The position numbers and the translations under genes are program-made. Shown here in pieces: positions 46,556 through 58,450 of a stretch of 64,000 nucleotides of DNA. The notes beneath the pieces were generated by a model that was not told the DNA's origin, made no database searches, and saw only the letters and a program-made list of their open reading frames with translations. The DNA lies in contig CM064670.1 of assembly GCA_032717465.1 (NCBI GenBank), positions 11,398,083 to 11,462,082 of the forward strand, read 5' to 3'. This DNA comes from Coenobita brevimanus (taxonomy: Eukaryota; Arthropoda; Malacostraca; Decapoda; Coenobitidae). Position 1 is the first letter of the stretch. Each line of letters opens with the position of its first letter.

Positions 46556-47570
46556 ATAAGTACCTCCACCAACGAAGTTGGAGGAGATTATGTATTCACC
46601 TATGTTCGTTTGCTTGTTTTTCCAAGCGATATATCCAAAAGTTCCAAGTGAAATTTGGTGATTCAGTGGAAGAGTGGGCCATGGGCCAAGAAAGAATGAA
46701 CTAAATTTGGGGGCGGATCCGAATCCTATGTATTCCACCGAATCCTGATCCTGTTTAACCCGCCCCTTCCCGGAGACGTGAATTCACGTCCTCACATGAT
46801 GTACACTCATATCCTGGAGACGTAAATTAAAGCGGCAACATTGCAAGGTCCCTAATTTGCACAATTTTCAATTTTCGTGAGTGATTTTTGGCACGTATAC
46901 ACGGGACACTTTCCTCTACACAAGATGCCAGGCAGGGACAATGCCTTACCCAGCATGACCTCCTCCCCCCCTGCATGACCTTTTCTCAGCAATTCACCTG
47001 TTATCAGTGACCTGGCCAGTAAAGCCAAGTCATGCCACGATACGAAATTCAGGGCCAGAGTGGTTCCCCAATCGATGACAATGTGGAGGACACACATTAG
47101 AGGAAGAAACAGTCAGAAATGATGATCAGGTAATGTGGCAAAAAAAGGTCAGGAATGGTGATGAGTTAGTGAGTGAAACAATGCTTATAATGCCTATATT
47201 ACCGTTTGAAAACCAATATACTCTCGTACTACATATAAATTCGTACCAAATAAATAAATAAATACAGTTTATGAGTGGTGTAGAATAGTTATCCTCCCAT
47301 AGAACTCGTTTTCTTTGCAGCCAACCTGATAGAAAACCCTGTAAGGTAAGGAGTTACTCCTACCTGGATCAAGTATTTTAAACCTCAGGTGAGCGATTTC
47401 TCTATGAATTTTCGATGTTTCTCACCAAAAGCGGATGTTTGAGCCAAAAAAAAAAAAAGGTCCAAAAATGGCGGGACTGGGATGTACCACTGCCCAGAAA
47501 AAGTCGGGATGGGGCGGGTTAATGGCAATGGCATTGGCGGAGGTATGCACTTTCTGAATGCATTCTAGAT
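46556..47570 (+). repeat. Ancient dispersed repeat interrupted by a P1 element
   Basis: Blocks matching 3905-4252: ACGAAGTTGGAGGAGATTATG, GTGGGCCATGGGCCAAG, ATTTGGGGGCGGATCCGAAT, then after the insertion TTAATGGCAATGGCATTGGC and GGAGGTATGCAC. The intact copy shows the uninserted TTAATGGCAATGG. Confidence 0.7.
46759..47518 (+). mobile_element. piggyBac-like MITE, family P1, copy 3
   Basis: About 760 bp between TTAA at 46755-46758 and 47519-47522. Starts CCCGCCCCTTCCCGGA with GACGTGAATTCACGTC. Ends AGTCGGGATGGGGCGGG. It lies in intron 1 of gene B. All three P1 copies have the same orientation. Confidence 0.85.
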
Positions 47571-47862
47571 TATTATGTATTGAAGACGCAATCTAAAAAC
47601 AACTGAATAAAATGCCCGCTCCGTCACGAGTCAATGGAATTTTGAGAAACTATCCCCGCCCTATTTTTTTTTTTTTTTTTCATTAATTGCTCCTGTTTGC
47701 TGTACAGGAATCCGAAACTTAAACATTGTAAATATTATACATTTCAATATCCTTACTTTAAAATACTTCTAATCACTATTTTCTCCCAATCCTTTTCCCA
47801 TGATAATAAAGTGAATGGGGAGGATGTACAGTCGTCATCAAAAGTCTTGTCATCATCTCAAA

Positions 47863-47864
<2 letters not shown>

Positions 47865-47920
<56 letters not shown>
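47865..47920 (+). repeat. (CT)n microsatellite
   Basis: Pure CT run of about 56 bp in gene B intron 1. Confidence 0.95.
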
Positions 47921-47923
<3 letters not shown>

Positions 47924-48345
47924 GGATTTAGAAATTAACTGTGTGTAATGCGAACTAATCGACATTCATATCTTTTTTGGTCACGGATCATTGTCATCAG
48001 GGTCAGTTACTATGGATTCAAAAGACTAATTTTCAAAGTTCATAGAGATAAAAGCTGGACAGGAGACAGGACTTTTGATGCTGATTGTAGAGTACTTAAA
48101 AGTAAAAGAAAATGCGCAAATTGGAGATTCAGTTATCGGAGTATCAAGTGAAATGTGCAAGATATCCATCCAGAACACTGTCTATACTCATATCTTGCTT
48201 ACGAGATGCAGCGGTGTAAACTGTTCCAAGAAGTTTCAGTCATTCTGAAGGTTGAGAGTACTTGAAAGGTACTTGAATGTAATGAAAAGTGCACCATCAT
48301 ACTGAAGAATTAAATCTTATAGCCGAATATTTACTTCTTACTTAC

Positions 48346-48511
48346 AACGAGATGCAACGGGAGCGACCATTAAAGAAGGTTCGCACATCCTGAAGCCTGA
48401 CAGTATGTAATCCGCTCCCAGTCCTTCGTGAGCTATTGCAGACTGCCACAGTAACGCCCAAACGCCCACACCAGTCCACACCGCCCACATTCTGCCTCTC
48501 ATCACATTCAT
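48346..48511 (-). CDS. Gene B exon 1: signal peptide
   Basis: Encodes 55 residues plus one base. From the ATG at 48511, MNVMRGRMWAVWTGVGVW then ALLWQSAIA|HEG gives a convincing signal peptide, with basic start, hydrophobic core and A-x-A cleavage. A further 25 or so residues follow, with one cysteine (FRMCEPS). Donor T|GTAAGT is near consensus and phase 1. T plus GT of exon 2 makes the same Cys as in gene A. An AG preceded by TCTTGTTTGC lies 15 bp upstream of this ATG, so a 5' UTR exon may exist. An in-frame ATG further upstream would lie in that intron. Confidence 0.7.
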
Positions 48512-48570
48512 CTTCGCCTGCCCCACCTGCAAACAAGACACTGCGCTGTATCATCGTTGGTGTTCGAGAT

Positions 48571-48596
48571 TTCTTTCTTTCTTTCTTTCTTTCTTT
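48571..48596 (+). repeat. (TTTC)n microsatellite
   Basis: Tetranucleotide run just upstream of gene B exon 1. Confidence 0.9.
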
Positions 48597-48599
48597 TAT

Positions 48600-49870
48600 T
48601 TTTGTTTTTTTACCTCGTTTTGAATAATTTATTTCTCCGTATAAACTGTTAAAATTTTCTTCATCAGCAGCTTGATCATACCAGCACACAGTGCCCACAC
48701 CCTTACTGTCACCGCCCTCGCCTGCCTCCTGCAAGCAAGACACTGGGGCTTTTAATGGTGCACGAACAGAAGCTGTGAAGTTTGCCGTGCCATAATAGTG
48801 CAATGATAACCTAATAAAAATTTATTCTGGGTGATTAATTGAACAGATTATGTGGTGTGAAGTGGAATTCAGAGGAACTTAAGCAAAAGATGAAAAAAAA
48901 AAAGTAACCATATAGTCAAAGAGAAACAATATAACTGGAAAACTGAAAAACAATGTGCAGGGGAATTAGTCAGTGAAATGGAAGCATAGCATTTCGGAAA
49001 TCTGTGGAGCACATACAAACAGTATTAACTGAGTGATGATAAACGATTGTGTGGTACTGGAAAGGTGTCAACTGACAAGAAAGAAATAGCATGGTCAGTT
49101 GCAGAAGCAGAAAAATATTAAAAAAAAAATGAAAGAAGAAATGGAAGGAGTGGACACAAGACAGGAATTGGGATGAAAGAAGAAATAGATGAAAGCAAGA
49201 AAAGTTGGCATTAGTAATGACAAGGAAAAAGATGAGGAACACTGTGGAAAATTAAGGCATATTTCCCTGGAAACGGGAAAATTTCTTGAAAAGAGATGTG
49301 CAGGTTTTATACGGGAAAATGTTGCAGAAGAAAATGGAAGAATGAAAGAATACAACTAAATCGAAACGAGGTATGAAAAAAAAAAAAAAGAGCAACAATA
49401 TAAAATTCAAAGCGATGAACTGAAATGACAAGAGAAGAGTAGTAACAAAAATGGCTGAGGTGAATGGTATACAAAGAAGCAGTGAGGTGCTCGATAATGT
49501 GGAGGTGAAACTAGCGAAGAATGCTGTTAAGATATTAAGTGGTCGGGTAGCATTTGTTTTTATGAATTAAACTTGGAAGTGATACAGTGTACTGGGTAAA
49601 GCGTACTGAGCTATTAGTGGGATATAAACCAAAAGAACGAGGTTAGTGGAGCTGTATCAGTGGAACAGAAAAAAAAAAAAAATGTGACCAAATAGGCTGC
49701 AAAATATTACCTTGGAATAAAGCTAATGAGTGTTGTGATTTCGTTAATGGAAGAACAAGGACAGAAAAGGTAAGACAGGTGCCATGTCAAATAAGTAATA
49801 AGGAAGGTAGATACTGAGAAAGTATTTTTTTTTTGGTGAGATATTTGAAGAAAAACAGTGAAAAAAAAAT
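48600..49870. other. Upstream flank of gene B, no recognisable gene
   Basis: A-rich anonymous DNA with many short A runs. A GCCTCCTGCAAGCAAGACAC segment near 48726 resembles the acceptor region of gene B exon 1 (CCCCACCTGCAAACAAGACAC) and may be a small duplication. No promoter is identifiable. Confidence 0.4.
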
Positions 49871-49875
49871 CTATT

Positions 49876-50489
49876 CTATCTATCTATCTATAGCCCGACG
49901 CCCTAATCCCGCAAAGGGTGGCCGCAGACAAAACGCCTCCAAGTCACTCTGTCACCCACCATTTGACTCCCCTCCCCCCAACTCACCCCCCCCTCCCTCA
50001 TATACCTCTCAACTCCATCCCTCCACCTCATCCTCGGTCTACCCCTCCCTCTCCCTCCCTCCACCTCACCTACATACACCCTCTTAGTCAGTCTTTCATT
50101 CTCCATTCTCTCCACATGTCCAAACCACCTCAGTGTATTTCTCCTAATCTTTTCAACCACATCCACATCTACCCCACAACGTTCCTTCACTTCTTCATTC
50201 GTCAACCTGTCCCTCCACGTCACTCCACATGCTCCTCTCAAGTAACTCATTTCCACTGCTCTCACTCTTGACTTGTTCCCCTCTTGCAAGGTCCACGCCT
50301 CGCTTCCATACGTCAGGGTAGGGATCACAATACCATCATGCAGTGACTTCTTAACTTCCATACTCACCTCCCTATTTCTCATCACTGCTTTCAGTGTACC
50401 AACAACCTTTCTTCCCTGCTGTACCCTTTCACGTACTTCATCCCCCAAAGTTCCATCCTTACTCATCACACTACCCAAAAAATGGAAAA

Positions 50490-50490
<1 letters not shown>
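49876..50490 (-). mobile_element. RTE-type LINE 3' end, intact C-terminal frame
   Basis: The minus strand has a 191-codon frame (50478 to 49903): GSVMSKDG, PTLTYGSEAWTL, YLRGACGVTWRDR, NTLRWFGHVERME, GRGRGRPRMRWRDGVE, then WRRFVCGHPLRD and stop. These are the conserved post-RT blocks of the family. A very short 3' UTR ends in (TAGA)n, seen as (TCTA)n at 49876-49892. It is truncated at the 5' side against a (TA)n microsatellite, so the polymerase is absent and no expression is expected. The family differs from the element at 28.6 kb in its GHVERM and VCGHP tail. Confidence 0.85.

Positions 50491-50582
<92 letters not shown>
50491..50582 (+). repeat. (TA)n microsatellite
   Basis: Pure TA run of about 92 bp. 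Confidence 0.95.
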
Positions 50583-50586
<4 letters not shown>

Positions 50587-50691
50587 GAGGTTAACTACTA
50601 ACTGCTGCGAAGGGTTTTCAAAATGGGACTGATGCATGCGTATGACCAGATGTATGTTTAAATTAGTGGCTCAGTATTAGTATATACTATA

Positions 50692-50694
<3 letters not shown>

Positions 50695-50754
<60 letters not shown>
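50695..50754 (+). repeat. (GT)n microsatellite
   Basis: Pure GT run. Confidence 0.95.
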
Positions 50755-50757
<3 letters not shown>

Positions 50758-50759
50758 GG

Positions 50760-51305
50760 AAAATAATATTATCTCATATCTGATGTGTGCAAATGATGCT
50801 ACGTTGCTTTTTAAATGTGAATGAAATCTTTGATGATTATTCCCAGATTTGTGAATGTTTGTGAGTGGCAAGGCCTAAATGTTAATATGAGTGTAAAAGC
50901 AAAGTAATAGTGGTTTAATGAGAAGGTAACTCAGATTATGATGCCATAATGAATGGAAATAAACTAAAATTGGTGGATAATTCGACGGTAGTATGTGTGT
51001 ATATGAGAATAACCAAGGAAGTAAAGTGACTGGTGCTATGAAAGCCTCGATATAAAACAGAGGTCTGAGTACGAAGGGTGCCAGAGAAGGATATGTTAGT
51101 GTGCGACTGTGTTAATTCTTATTTTCTTACCGTAATGAACCAAAGTACAGTACTTAATATTCATTGCTCACAACTACTTAATGAGTATTCTGTCACTGCA
51201 TGAGTACACAACCTTAGGGTAAAGTTTGTGATAACATCGTTATTATAATCAGTCGTATCATTTTATATATCAGGCCAAGGATTGTTACATACTGAGGGTG
51301 TCAAA
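50760..51305. other. No recognisable feature
   Basis: Anonymous AT-rich sequence. Confidence 0.4.
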
Positions 51306-51419
<114 letters not shown>

Positions 51420-51719
51420 AGATAGGACAAATATGCCATTTCCAGTGGAGTAAAATTTGGAAGGAATGGTTTGTTGTTGTTATTGTCGATTAAGTCGCAC
51501 TAACTGAGAGGAATAGTTTGTTGCTGTTATGGTCGTTTAAATTGCATCCAGTTTAGTCCAAATTGGTAGGTATAATTGGTTTTTGTTGTAGTCGGTCTTA
51601 ATCTGCTACAGAGCCAGGGGGGATCCCGTGAGCACTCTGCCTGTCGACGGCCCTGGGATACTATTGTATCCGTAGCAGTATCAAATATTTCTCTTGTAAA
51701 ACTATGTATTTCATTTCGC

Positions 51720-52258
51720 CTTTCAGGTGTTTGAAGGAGTTATAGTGACGATGATACTTTTCTTTAATGTCTTACGTAATTCTGTTTTGAAAAATCCTTG
51801 ACTGAGGAATTTCCTTGTGATCTGTTGAATTCTTGCAGTAAAGTTTTCCAAATTTGTACTTGCCTTTGCGACCCGTAGCAACTGAGACATGTATACACCA
51901 TACGTTGGAACTCTAGGTATGTTTCCCAACAAATTTGGGTATGATATAATTTCAAAATTATAATCATCCCTCTTATCATAGAGTTTTGTTGACATGACTG
52001 TTTTCTATTTTGATATAAATTTCCTAAAAGTTTGCTTGGCAGTTGTCGGTGTTTTCATTATTTAATACTAGTGCTTCCATTCATTTCTTCATCATTGTTT
52101 AAGGATATTAGATCATCAAGGAATCGTCTAGTTTTGTTAAAATTCTTCGCTACTGAATATTGAACTTTTGACATTCGTTCCATCCACTTGAATTCATAAC
52201 TATGTAAGTATAGATTTGCCATGAATGGGGCTGGGTCTGTTCCCATGGTTATTCCTAT
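51720..52258 (-). pseudogene. Penelope-like reverse transcriptase remnant
   Basis: On the minus strand, GITMGTDPAPFMANLYLHSY and KTRRFLDDLISLNND (about 52258-52085) match the pre-catalytic and F-x-DD region of a Penelope-type reverse transcriptase. After a stop and short gap come MSTKLYDKRDDYNFEII, SYPNLLGNIPRVPTYGVY and MSQLLRVAKAST (51995-51723), the downstream conserved block of the same proteins. The 5' side is cut at a (AC)n microsatellite at 52258. No GIY-YIG endonuclease is visible. The DD is retained, but the frame is broken. Assignment to Penelope rather than another lineage is from recalled family patterns. Confidence 0.65.
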
Positions 52259-52318
<60 letters not shown>

Positions 52319-52375
52319 TAGATACATGGATAGACAGATATGCATATAGATAGACGATAGATAGATATACACACT
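52258..52375 (+). repeat. (AC)n and (GATA)n microsatellite
   Basis: AC run to 52316, then GATAGATA-type sequence. Confidence 0.9.
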
Positions 52376-52429
52376 GTTTATAACTGTAGTGGTGAGATGT
52401 GTCGTAAAGCCATGTGGTAAACCAGTAAC

Positions 52430-53090
52430 ACAAAAATGTGAAATCAGTTTGTATACCTGTTAGTCATTTACTCGATGTTGGTAGAAAAAAAAGATGATAA
52501 TAATAAATGAAATACGTCTGATACTTGCTAGTCACTCACTCTTTATATTACTTGTATGTAAAAAGGTGAGAAATAAATACTGGGAAATGCTTTCGTCAGT
52601 CCTTGAAAATATTCACGTGACATAATCTCAAAATGTTCTAGGAACGTACCCAACAGAGAGTCAAACATAGATAAAGACACTGGTTTTAATTGCACTCAGC
52701 ACAATTACTGTTGCATGTTTCGTAAGAAATGCCAGCAGTAATGTTACGAAAAGAGGGACTGAGAACTAAATGATCCTGAGGGATAAAATTTCACTCAAAG
52801 GAATGTTATGAGGTCACTCACTTGATTAATCTCGCTAAAATGGAGTGTTGGATCTCAGTACAAACTTCTCCTCAAAAGGTGTGCTCGTAATAATGACATG
52901 TATTAATACTAAAACCAATAATATTACAGTGTAAAAATATCGCTATGTGTCTGCGGTAGATATATATAAAAAAAGACCAATAAAATGGAAATGTATTACT
53001 GCTGTTCCGTGTGTTTTGATGGAGTTTAATTAATAATAGATGATTTCGCATTGTGTGTTCATGTGATTACCTCCATAAAGACTAAAGGAG
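52430..53090. other. No recognisable feature
   Basis: Anonymous AT-rich sequence. Confidence 0.4.
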
Positions 53091-53096
53091 TTATAT

Positions 53097-53445
53097 TTTC
53101 ACTAAAACGACGCCATTCAGATGCATGAATATAAGGTTGCAGCAATTTCTTTAAGTAAAACGACACCATTAAGATGCACAAATACAGATACTTGTGGCCG
53201 TATCTGAAATAATCAACACAGTTAAGATTTATGAATATATAAAGCTACAGCAATATCTTAATATAAAGCGACACCAGTAGGATGAATGAATGTAGATAGT
53301 TGTGGTAATGTTCGAAAGTAAATCGACAACAATAATGTGGAAAAATATGGGTAGTTGCCGCAATATCTGAAAATAAAGCGACACCATTAAGATTCATGAA
53401 TTCAGTATATAAAGTAGCTGTAATGCCTGAAACTTAATATCGTGA
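53097..53445 (+). repeat. Minisatellite of about 58 bp
   Basis: About six diverged units. Each contains AAAGCGACACCATTAAGAT, a GCATGAATATA-like segment and GTTGCAGCAATATCTGA. Confidence 0.8.
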
Positions 53446-53920
53446 AACCAGAAACGTGCACAGATTTCATCAATAACCTGTATTTTCCTCGTGTAAATTG
53501 TGCTCCACTTAAATGGTTAGGGGTGGCGTGGATATATAGCATTATTACTTTGAAGCATTGAATCCAGTATTGCTCAGTCTTGCAAAGATTTCTACGGCTT
53601 CTTTGGCTGTAGGTTTAAAGTGGTGTGCCTCATTACGCGCGGTTCCATAAATTTCTCTCGCTGCCATTTACTTACGACGCTAAAGAGTAACTCCTATATA
53701 TTTCTCAGCCTTCAAATTTCGAAGTAATGGAGCTAGACTGAAAACCATTTGATTATTGCTAATTCGTTGAGTGAGATGAAAATTAGATTTTGGTAGTCTG
53801 AAAAGATAAAAATGAAGTGAGATATTTACCTGCTTTATTATTGTTCATTAGTTTAAGTTCATATATTTAGGTTTTGATATGGTTTCATGCAACGGCAAGG
53901 AATAAAATTATGGCAATACA

Positions 53921-54050
53921 CTAAGCCTTTCCATACTTGCATTCCAACGAGGTACATTAAGCCATCTCACTTTTGTATTCCAGCTTGGTACCCTAAGCCA
54001 TCTCACACTTGCATTTTAGGGAGGTACATTAACCATTTCATATATGCTAA
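53921..54050 (+). repeat. Three-unit tandem repeat of about 45 bp
   Basis: Units with CATACTTGCATTCCA, GAGGTACATTAAGCCATCTC and variants. Confidence 0.75.
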
Positions 54051-54079
54051 TAAGTGTAGCAAGACCTATTTTCATTCTT

Positions 54080-54476
54080 TCCTCGTCCGTCTGCCTACGG
54101 GTGACTTTACACTCCCTCTTCTTTTATTTCTTCATTCTTTCCTCTTCCTTCTGCCCCAGGGTGACTCTACACTGAGTGACAAGCCAAATGGTTTCCTGTA
54201 CACCAGGAAACCATTCACTAAGCTGGATAGTAACCATATAACCAAATTTTAGCGCCTGGTAGTTTAGTGGGTAATTAAGGCGCTGCAATCGGACAGAACC
54301 GGTGAAAGTTTACATCCAAGAAATGGTTGGGGTTTATTGCTCACGTAATGCCACTCAAGGATGAGTGAGGCTGGTCACTCTCATCTTAAATGTCAGGACC
54401 AACTTGCCTAGCCCCGGGCTCCTACGCTCCTCATGGGGTAACTAAGGATTGGATGATGGATAGATTGATGGATGGT
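54080..54476 (+). mobile_element. tRNA-derived SINE-like element with hairpin, copy 1
   Basis: Starts with two copies of a GGGTGACT-x-TACACT motif. Then comes the hairpin AATGGTTTCCTG-TACAC-CAGGAAACCATT at 54188-54216. A tRNA-like part follows (AGTTTAGTGGGTAATTAAGG as A box, GGTGAAAGTTTACATCC as B box), then a body with GGGGTTTATTGCTCACG. It ends in a (GGAT/GATT)n tail. The reverse-complement copy is at 30448-30860. Confidence 0.75.
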
Positions 54477-54479
54477 CTT

Positions 54480-57010
54480 TTATTTCTTTTCTTCTTCTTC
54501 TTTTTCTTTTTGTTCTAGAGACCTTAACTTTGGACCTACGGCACTGAAATCCAAACCTGACATAGACATGCTTCTTAAGCCTCGTATACACCGAGATACA
54601 AAGTCTAGAGACAGTCGAGCGATTATGTATCTTGACTGTTGCGAGTCAATCCAGATCCAGACGGGTGACAGTCCAGAGACACTTTGGAGGCAAGGCAACT
54701 TTGTCTCTGGATTGTCTAGAGACTGATGCGAGACAGTCCATAAACCATGTTGTGCGACTTTGTATCTTGGTGTGTACGAGCCATTACATATAACACACTA
54801 ATATACTCGTACCAGTGTTTTCTTCATTGCTTTTAATCACACGTACTTGATCTTGCAGTGTTTCTAGCTTGCATTTTTTATATATTCATGCATACACTCA
54901 GTTCCTAATGTTTACTACATAGCTCCTTAAATACATGGGTCAGAGAAGAGCGTATCCGGTAGTCACAGATCATACCCAAGAGATGACCAAGAGTTTTTCC
55001 ATCATTTAAGCTTTGTCAGGGAAGTAGGGTGTTCTCCAGAGGCTCAAATCTTTAGGACTGCGAGAGCCATATCTTGGAGTCTCCTTAACCTTCCACAAAA
55101 GGTATCATAATAAAGATGTTTTTTTTTTTTTTTTTTTTTTTTTAACGATCAGCCACATTCAAGAGCCAGAGTTTTCTATATTGTTCTTACATTTTCTTAT
55201 CACATCGCAAACATCCAACTCCCAGGGATTACTATGATGCCTTTTCCATATTTACGAGTATGTCGCACATCGCAAAAAAGAAGTATACATATTCAGATGG
55301 TGGCCTTCTCTCTTTATGCAACCATTTTTGTTGGCTCACGTGTGCAGATTGCTCATATAAATAATGCAAAGTTTCAGTCTGCATATGTACGAAAGATTCT
55401 CTCTCTCTCTCTCTCTCTCTATCTGCCTGTCTGCCTGCCCACCTACTGTATCTACCTACAGTACCTACCTACGTACCTACCTACCTGTCTAGCTATCTAT
55501 CTACATATTGCTTGACATCACTTCTCGGGCCGCACAGTGAGCCAGATTGGTTTGAAAAGTGACACTTATTAGAATTTTCAGCTTTATTCAAACTGAGTAG
55601 TTTTACCACAGGTCGTCCAGAATATGTTCTCAGCATTTGATAACAACGATTTATCTTCGCTATACTGGCACCTGTGTGCATAAATGACGCATAAACATAT
55701 TGTTGTTGCAAGATCGTTCGCAAAGTTGTAAATGATTGCAACTTGAGTCTCAGGTTCTGAGCACTCTCATTGTTCTTCAGGTGCTCATAAACAATGGTAC
55801 CTGACATCACTGAATAGCTAAGGTCGTGAGGAGTGGATTAGTGGTAGACTCAAGCAATTAGATTAAGTAAACAACTTACTATAAGCTAATTAATGCTGTG
55901 AAGTAACTAGCGATGCAAATATTATACATCGCCAAGCATATAAAGGATTCTTTAAAAATCTACAGCGATCTACACGCTAGTTATGGTTCCATATTGTTGA
56001 AATATGTTTTGACTACAAGTCCCAGTTGTATCCTGGTGCTCATATCTGCTCTCACATGAATAAATTCACTGCGATAATTACTATGTTCTAAACAGCGCCA
56101 TCTATATCTCCCAATAGATACTGCTTATAGTGATAGCTATGGCATATCCAGCGTTATTTCTTGGTATCATTACGTTGAATGACTTTTTGCTTGATTATCA
56201 TAATATTCAGATTTTACATTCAGTATGCTTAACCATCCTTTGTGACTGTTCAACAGCTTGGCCATGTGGTGATATATTGCTGCAACAATGTCCAGAAAAG
56301 CAGTATTTGAGCACATATTGGAGATTGGTGTAAAATATGTAATAATGCAGAATATTATGATGTTCCTTGAGAAACAAGGCATAGAGCCAACAGCATCTTA
56401 CAGCAGGGAAATAAGTGCCTGCATAGTCCGTCAGATAAGGGGGCCAAGTCATACGTATGAAAAAGATGAATTATGCGTGTTTCGAACTCAAAAGGTTAAT
56501 AAGATTAGGATAGTACTACATAAGCCCTTATTTTTAAAACCTATAGCAGGACGGAATAAGCAAGTCTCATTTTTTCCGGTCGTTTGTGGAACACCTTTAA
56601 TTTTTAGATGTCATTAGCCTGCATCCCACATTAAAGAACGCAGTCAGCAACGACAAAGAAAGGTCAGACATGATCTACCGTCATCATATGTTTCAGAAAT
56701 GATTACAAAATTTTCCACGGACGCTCCAGACTTTTGCTTACCAAGTGTTAACAAAATGACCATTAGTTCTTTTATGTACTGTCACAAACAAAAGTTATGC
56801 CCTCATCCTTAATTTTTTCTCTACTGCCTCGTAAGCCAACAGCAGCTAACTCCTATGATTTAATAGGCTACTGATCAGTTTCATCGGTGCTGTGCTTTGC
56901 ATCCACCAGACGAACTTTATAAACTGATGGAGGGAAAGCCAAGAGAGGCGACAGGACTTTGTTGTTAATTGTACATTCCTCCCTTGCGTGCCTCCCTTGT
57001 CTGGATATAT
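54480..57010. other. No recognisable gene
   Basis: Anonymous sequence with a poly-T run at 55116-55143 and short (CT)n and (CTAC)n runs near 55400-55500. Frames of about 105 codons (55493-55810 minus and 56288-56617 plus) are unrecognised and not supported as genes. Confidence 0.45.
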
Positions 57011-57029
57011 TCTTTCAGTAAAGCTTCCA

Positions 57030-57355
57030 GCAGTCTAGAATCGTCATGGTCTCTTCATTTAGTGAACCTTCTTCTGCTGTATAAATCGTCATGGTCTCTT
57101 CTTTCAGTGAACCTTCTGCTGTATAAATCGTCATGGTCTCTTCTTTCAGTGAACCTTCTTCTGCTGTATAAATCATCATGGTCTCTTCTTTCAGTGAACC
57201 TTCTTCTGCTACATAAATCGTCATGGTCTCATCTTTCAGTGAACCTTCCCCCGATCTAAAAATCGTCGTGGTCTCGTCTTTCAATGACCTTCTTCAGTAT
57301 TAGAAATCGTCATGGTCTCTTCTTTCAGTAAACCTTCCTCTGTTTTATAAATTGT
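57030..57355 (-). repeat. 45-bp minisatellite, open on the minus strand
   Basis: Eight units with starts at about 57041, 57086, 57128, 57173, 57218, 57263 and 57307, plus a partial last one. Periods are 45, 42, 45, 45, 45 and 44. On the minus strand six units encode a 15-residue repeat, GSLKEETMTIYTAEE. The 42-bp unit keeps the frame and the 44-bp unit breaks it. Confidence 0.9.
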
Positions 57356-57389
57356 CACCACTTGGGTTTTTGTGCATCTCTTTGTGTGT

Positions 57390-57390
<1 letters not shown>

Positions 57391-57468
<78 letters not shown>
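57391..57468 (+). repeat. (GT)n microsatellite
   Basis: Pure GT run of about 77 bp. Confidence 0.95.
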
Positions 57469-57469
<1 letters not shown>

Positions 57470-57825
57470 ATTTTTTGACATGTTGATGGGTCCTGTGCCA
57501 GGTATAAGGCTGTTAACGACCTACATTCCCTCAGACTCCTCCCTGCCTCATCTGGAATCGATCTCGTGACCTTATAAACAGCAGTCCTCTCCTCCAGCAA
57601 TCAACCCCCACCACACCAAATGTCCGCAATAAAACTGAAATAGCGAGGAAATCCACTCCACACTAAATGAGAAATATTTTACCGTCAGGCGAGACGTTTA
57701 AGAGATTTCGTAAATTTTTCGTTGCCGGTCTCAGAAGCCTTACTCTCTTCGTGGAAAATCATTGCGGCTGGTAAAGATCCGGAAAAGAACTTATTTGTGC
57801 GTTTCATACATTTCATCATTAGCGT

Positions 57826-57869
57826 CCACACACGCACACACACTCAAGCATGAACTCATATACGCTCGT

Positions 57870-57932
<63 letters not shown>

Positions 57933-58006
57933 ATCCAGGAAAAAGGCTTAGTGGTGCATTTCAGTATATCATCATTGACACACACACACACACACACACA
58001 CACACT
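57826..58006 (+). repeat. (AC)n microsatellites
   Basis: AC runs at 57870-57929 and 57978-58006, separated by about 48 bp of unique DNA. Confidence 0.95.
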
Positions 58007-58129
58007 CGTTCTAATATCTTTCATTCCACCTCATTTACCAAGCTGTGGAAAGGGGGCATTCAGGCTTTTTTTTTTTTTTTTTTTTTACAGAACAGGGTGA
58101 AGGTTACATGAATTAATATTTGACATTCT

Positions 58130-58450
58130 TTACTCGTCCTGGGTTTCGAGCTAATGGTGTGAAATTCCAGTCCTCTTGTTTACTATACCCTTTTACCTCT
58201 AACTTGGCTTAAATTTGTCATCTCTCAACCCTGAATACTGTCCTGGAAGAAGAAATGAACACAAAATGATTGCGCTAGTCACAAAGAAGTGCAATGGAAG
58301 GGATGTAGAGTCTAGTCACAAGGAAGTACTATGGAAGAAATTTAGTCATTGTGTCTTATTCTGTCCCTGAACTACGAGAAAAAGAAGCAGGAAAAGGAAA
58401 AAAATCTGTGCCAGGTTAAGATGAAAAACGAGTAATGATATGCATATTGA
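58130..58450 (+). repeat. Copy of the 322-bp dispersed repeat
   Basis: TGATTGCGCTAGTCACAAAG, AAGTGCAATGGAAGGGATG and GCCAGGTTAAGATGAAAA match the 40.2-kb unit. The middle CTAGTCACAAAGAAGTGC part is duplicated. Confidence 0.6.

Noticed and set aside
56288..56617. 109-codon plus-strand frame
   Set aside because: Unrecognised, with no exon signals or paralog in the window. Not enough to call a gene.
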